A stretch of DNA of 7,071 nucleotides from Bacteroidetes bacterium 4572_114. GTDB taxonomy: Bacteria > Bacteroidota > Bacteroidia > Bacteroidales > 4484-276. A model generated the notes under the pieces. It searched no databases. It saw nothing but the letters and a program-made list of their open reading frames with translations, and was not told the origin of the DNA. The first letter of the stretch is position 1. The number at the start of each line of letters is the position of its first letter. Location: NCBI GenBank assembly GCA_002254335.1, contig NIVA01000156.1, positions 1-7,071 of the forward strand. The letters run 5' to 3'. Positions 5,206-7,071 of the stretch are shown here, in pieces. The translations under genes were made by a program, and so were the position numbers.

Positions 5206-5623
5206 GTGGAATGTAATTTCTTGAAACCGGTAAAGCCCTGCCCGATCTGCTGAGGTAATAGCTTTGGTTTTTCCTGTTGATGATCCTGATCAATGCTTCT
5301 TCCCTTTCTACCTCGACACTAAGCTTGCCATGAACTGTGGTGTAAACATTTACACTTTTTATATATGGATTTTGTGCAAGTTCCATCTCAATTAATTCGA
5401 TATTCAGGCTGTCGATAAGTTTTCCCCTGACCGAATCAAATTTAAGGTACACCAACTTTTCAATTTCGGAGGATGTGATAAAACCACGGGGATTTTCGTC
5501 AGTTAGCGAAACAGAAATGTCAGTACACTTGTGTGTTTTTTGATCGATCAGCGCAAAGCCCAATATCACCGATATCCCCGAAAGGACTGTCACCCATATT
5601 AATATTTGAAATGTTTTTTTCAT
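5141..5623 (-). CDS. ftsQ: FtsQ, N-terminal part (divisome membrane protein)
   Basis: FtsQ is a bitopic membrane protein; its periplasmic part connects early and late divisome components. This frame gives a short basic N-terminus (MKKTF) and one membrane helix at about residues 6-26 (QILIWVTVLSGISVILGFALI). A POTRA-like region follows at roughly 35-105, including ITSSEIEKLV and ELAQNPYIKSVNVYTTVHGKLSVEVEREEALIRI. Next comes YYLSRSGRALPVSRNYIPHVVVASGNIKE, typical of the family. The frame then runs into non-family sequence (NNWPYTGN) and a stop because of the shift at 5166-5171; the true continuation is in the frame ending at 4858. The start lies one base after the murC stop, indicating co-transcription and probably translational coupling; no clear SD is present. 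Confidence 0.9.
   Translation of the reverse strand: MKKTFQILIWVTVLSGISVILGFALIDQKTHKCTDISVSLTDENPRGFITSSEIEKLVYLKFDSVRGKLIDSLNIELIEMELAQNPYIKSVNVYTTVHGKLSVEVEREEALIRIINRKNQSYYLSRSGRALPVSRNYIPHVVVASGNIKEGKNNWPYTGN
5166..5171 (-). other. Probable frameshift site in ftsQ (A6 homopolymer)
   Basis: On the sense strand the sequence is GGGAAAAAATAATTGG. The upstream frame reads GGA AAA AAT AAT TGG and soon stops. The downstream frame reads GAA AAA ATA ATT GGC and continues FtsQ to its natural end. Removing one base of the run joins the two halves exactly where family sequence stops in one frame and resumes in the other. A neighbouring position within the overlap of the two frames cannot be excluded. 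Confidence 0.75.
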
Positions 5624-5624
5624 C

Positions 5625-7010
5625 TTATTTTGATTTAGGGGGGTTTTGTAACATCAATTGAATAGGCAACACCAATTGATCGATATCACCGGCACCAATT
5701 GTTAACAATACTTCATGTTTAACCGCAGCCAATTCTGTAAGCAGATTTTCCTTATTACAAAGTTTTTTATGCTTTATTTTCATCTTATCGAAAATCAAAG
5801 CAGAGGAAACACCGGCAACCGGATTTTCCCTTGCGGGATAAATATCCAAAATAAACACCTCATCCATAAGGTCGAGGCTTTGGGCAAAGGCTGCACTAAA
5901 ATCCTTTGTCCGGGAATAGAGGTGTGGCTGAAAAACCCCCGTGATCTTCTTATCCGGGAAAATTTTTCTTACCGAACCTACTAAGGCATCTATCTCTTTT
6001 GGATGATGGGCATAATCATCAATATACACTGTTTGCCCTGAGTTGTATTGAACTTCAAACCTGCGTTTTATGCCTTTAAAGGATTTCAGCCCATTTCTTA
6101 ACTCCTTCTCACTGACACCAACATTTAAAGCTACCACAGATGCAGCCACGGCATTTTCAACATTTATCTCTCCGGGGATGCCGAGGGTTATATTATCAAT
6201 CCGTCCGGAAGGCAATATCAAATCGAAAATAGTATGACCGGGGAACAGCCTGAGGTTTTCAGCGAAATATCCACCACCTGATAAGCTGTACTTCAACACT
6301 TTGCCAGGTTCAATAGTTGATGTATCCAAATCAAGGCCCTCTTTTATTACCAATAAACCCTGGTTTTTCAGGTTTTTGATAAATACTTCGAAACTATTTT
6401 TCAACTCCATCTCTGTTCCATAAATATCAAGATGGTCGGCATCGGAGGAGGTTACAACTTCCATGGACGGCCTGAGTTTGAGGAACGACCTGTCAAATTC
6501 ATCGGCCTCGGTAACAAAATATTTTGGGTTACCTGAATATAAATAATTAGAATTATAGTTCTTTGAAATCCCTCCAAGAATGGCGAGGCAACCAACAGGA
6601 CTGCTATAAAGCAAATGGGCAATCATGGTGGATACCGTTGTTTTTCCGTGTGTACCTGCTACGGCAATAGTTTCATATTCGGAAGATAACGTCCCAAGAA
6701 TTTCGGATCGCTTATGTACCTCAAAATTATGGTACCTGAAAAACCGCAGAAGATGATTATCCTCTTTTACGGCGGGGGTGAACACAACCAGGGTGTTGCC
6801 GGGATCTGTAAATCCTTCAGGGATATCCACAGGTTCATCCCTGTAAAATATGGGCATTCCTTCAGCCGTTAATTTTGCTGTAAGTATTGTTGGGACGAGA
6901 TCATAACCGGCAACATGTTTTCCACGGGCAACAAAATACCTTGCCAGGGCGCTCATTCCGATGCCCCCGGCCCCGAGGAAGAAAATGTTATGATATTGGT
7001 TAAGGTTCAT
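5625..7010 (-). CDS. murC: UDP-N-acetylmuramate--L-alanine ligase
   Basis: This cytoplasmic Mur ligase uses ATP to join L-alanine to UDP-N-acetylmuramic acid, the first step of the peptidoglycan stem peptide. The 461-residue length is normal. The N-terminal Rossmann domain has FLGAGGIGMSALARYF (11-26). The central ATPase domain has the P-loop AGTHGKTT (118-125), the acidic metal-site segment TEADEFDRSFL (167-177) and DADHLDIYG (190-198). Further on are GIPGEINVENAVAA (278-291) and GIKRRFE (313-319). The C-terminal domain carries the MurC-typical DDYAHHPKEI (331-340), QPHLYSRT (361-368) and YPARENPVAGVSS (391-403), then GAGDID (439-444). The HHP and YSRT motifs separate MurC from MurD, MurE and MurF; Mpl is less likely given the dcw context next to ftsQ. 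The start is chosen for the canonical N-terminus NIFFLGAGGIGM; no strong SD is seen. It lies one base before ftsQ. Confidence 0.97.
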   Translation of the reverse strand: MNLNQYHNIFFLGAGGIGMSALARYFVARGKHVAGYDLVPTILTAKLTAEGMPIFYRDEPVDIPEGFTDPGNTLVVFTPAVKEDNHLLRFFRYHNFEVHKRSEILGTLSSEYETIAVAGTHGKTTVSTMIAHLLYSSPVGCLAILGGISKNYNSNYLYSGNPKYFVTEADEFDRSFLKLRPSMEVVTSSDADHLDIYGTEMELKNSFEVFIKNLKNQGLLVIKEGLDLDTSTIEPGKVLKYSLSGGGYFAENLRLFPGHTIFDLILPSGRIDNITLGIPGEINVENAVAASVVALNVGVSEKELRNGLKSFKGIKRRFEVQYNSGQTVYIDDYAHHPKEIDALVGSVRKIFPDKKITGVFQPHLYSRTKDFSAAFAQSLDLMDEVFILDIYPARENPVAGVSSALIFDKMKIKHKKLCNKENLLTELAAVKHEVLLTIGAGDIDQLVLPIQLMLQNPPKSK

Positions 7011-7038
7011 CTTTATTTTTTATTCATCTTTACTTTTT

Positions 7039-7071
7039 GACGTTTCCAAGTCCTACGGACGTTGGAAAGTC
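7039..7071. repeat. Long imperfect inverted repeat upstream of murC
   Basis: Fourteen base pairs in three blocks can form: GAC/GTC (7039-7041 with 7069-7071), TTTCCAA/TTGGAAA (7043-7049 with 7062-7068) and GTCC/GGAC (7050-7053 with 7057-7060). There is a single-G bulge on each arm (7042, 7061) and a 3-base loop (7054-7056). The stem reaches the window edge and may extend further. In the minus direction it is followed by AAAAAG rather than T, so it is not a standard terminator for the gene upstream of murC. The segment 7011-7038 between it and murC is A-rich on the sense strand, with no other recognisable feature. Confidence 0.75.

Overview
The window carries the distal part of a Bacteroidetes-type division and cell-wall (dcw) cluster on the minus strand, in the order murC, ftsQ, ftsA, ftsZ, then a YqeY/GatB-domain gene. 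A convergent toxin-antitoxin locus (end of higB plus complete higA) lies on the plus strand at the left edge. The gene order, the FtsQ C-terminus ending in LKYKNQVVCKK, the FtsA C-terminal amphipathic helix, the FtsZ tail (EPAFVRKK ... ARFILSDD ... NTFLHNKAD) and the mostly A-rich, SD-poor gene starts all point to Bacteroidetes. I cannot place it more finely from sequence alone.

Layout, left to right: 1-125, 3' end of higB (+); 150-446, higA (+); 447-552, convergent gap with a small inverted repeat and a G-free stretch; 553-1005, yqeY-like gene (-); 1006-1073, gap with a 7-bp x4 tandem repeat and a 15-bp palindrome; 1074-2741, ftsZ (-); 2742-3406, a 665-bp ftsA-ftsZ spacer filled mainly by a 47-unit 8-bp array with a short inverted counterpart; 3407-4696, ftsA (-); 4697-4857, gap with three tandem 39-bp palindrome-bearing repeats; 4858-5623, ftsQ (-), broken by an apparent +1 frameshift at an A6 run; 5625-7010, murC (-); 7011-7071, murC upstream region ending in a long imperfect inverted repeat.

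MurC adds L-alanine to UDP-MurNAc in peptidoglycan precursor synthesis. FtsQ is the membrane-anchored divisome protein with a periplasmic POTRA region. FtsA is the actin-like protein that tethers FtsZ to the membrane, and FtsZ is the tubulin-like GTPase of the Z ring. murC and ftsQ are separated by 1 bp and are surely co-transcribed; the remaining genes are co-oriented.

The genes themselves are conventional. The unusual content lies between them: every gap of the cluster except the 1-bp murC/ftsQ junction holds a different repeat or palindrome family. The 8-bp array that separates ftsA from ftsZ, two genes whose product ratio normally matters, is the most notable. I see no evidence for a new protein system here.
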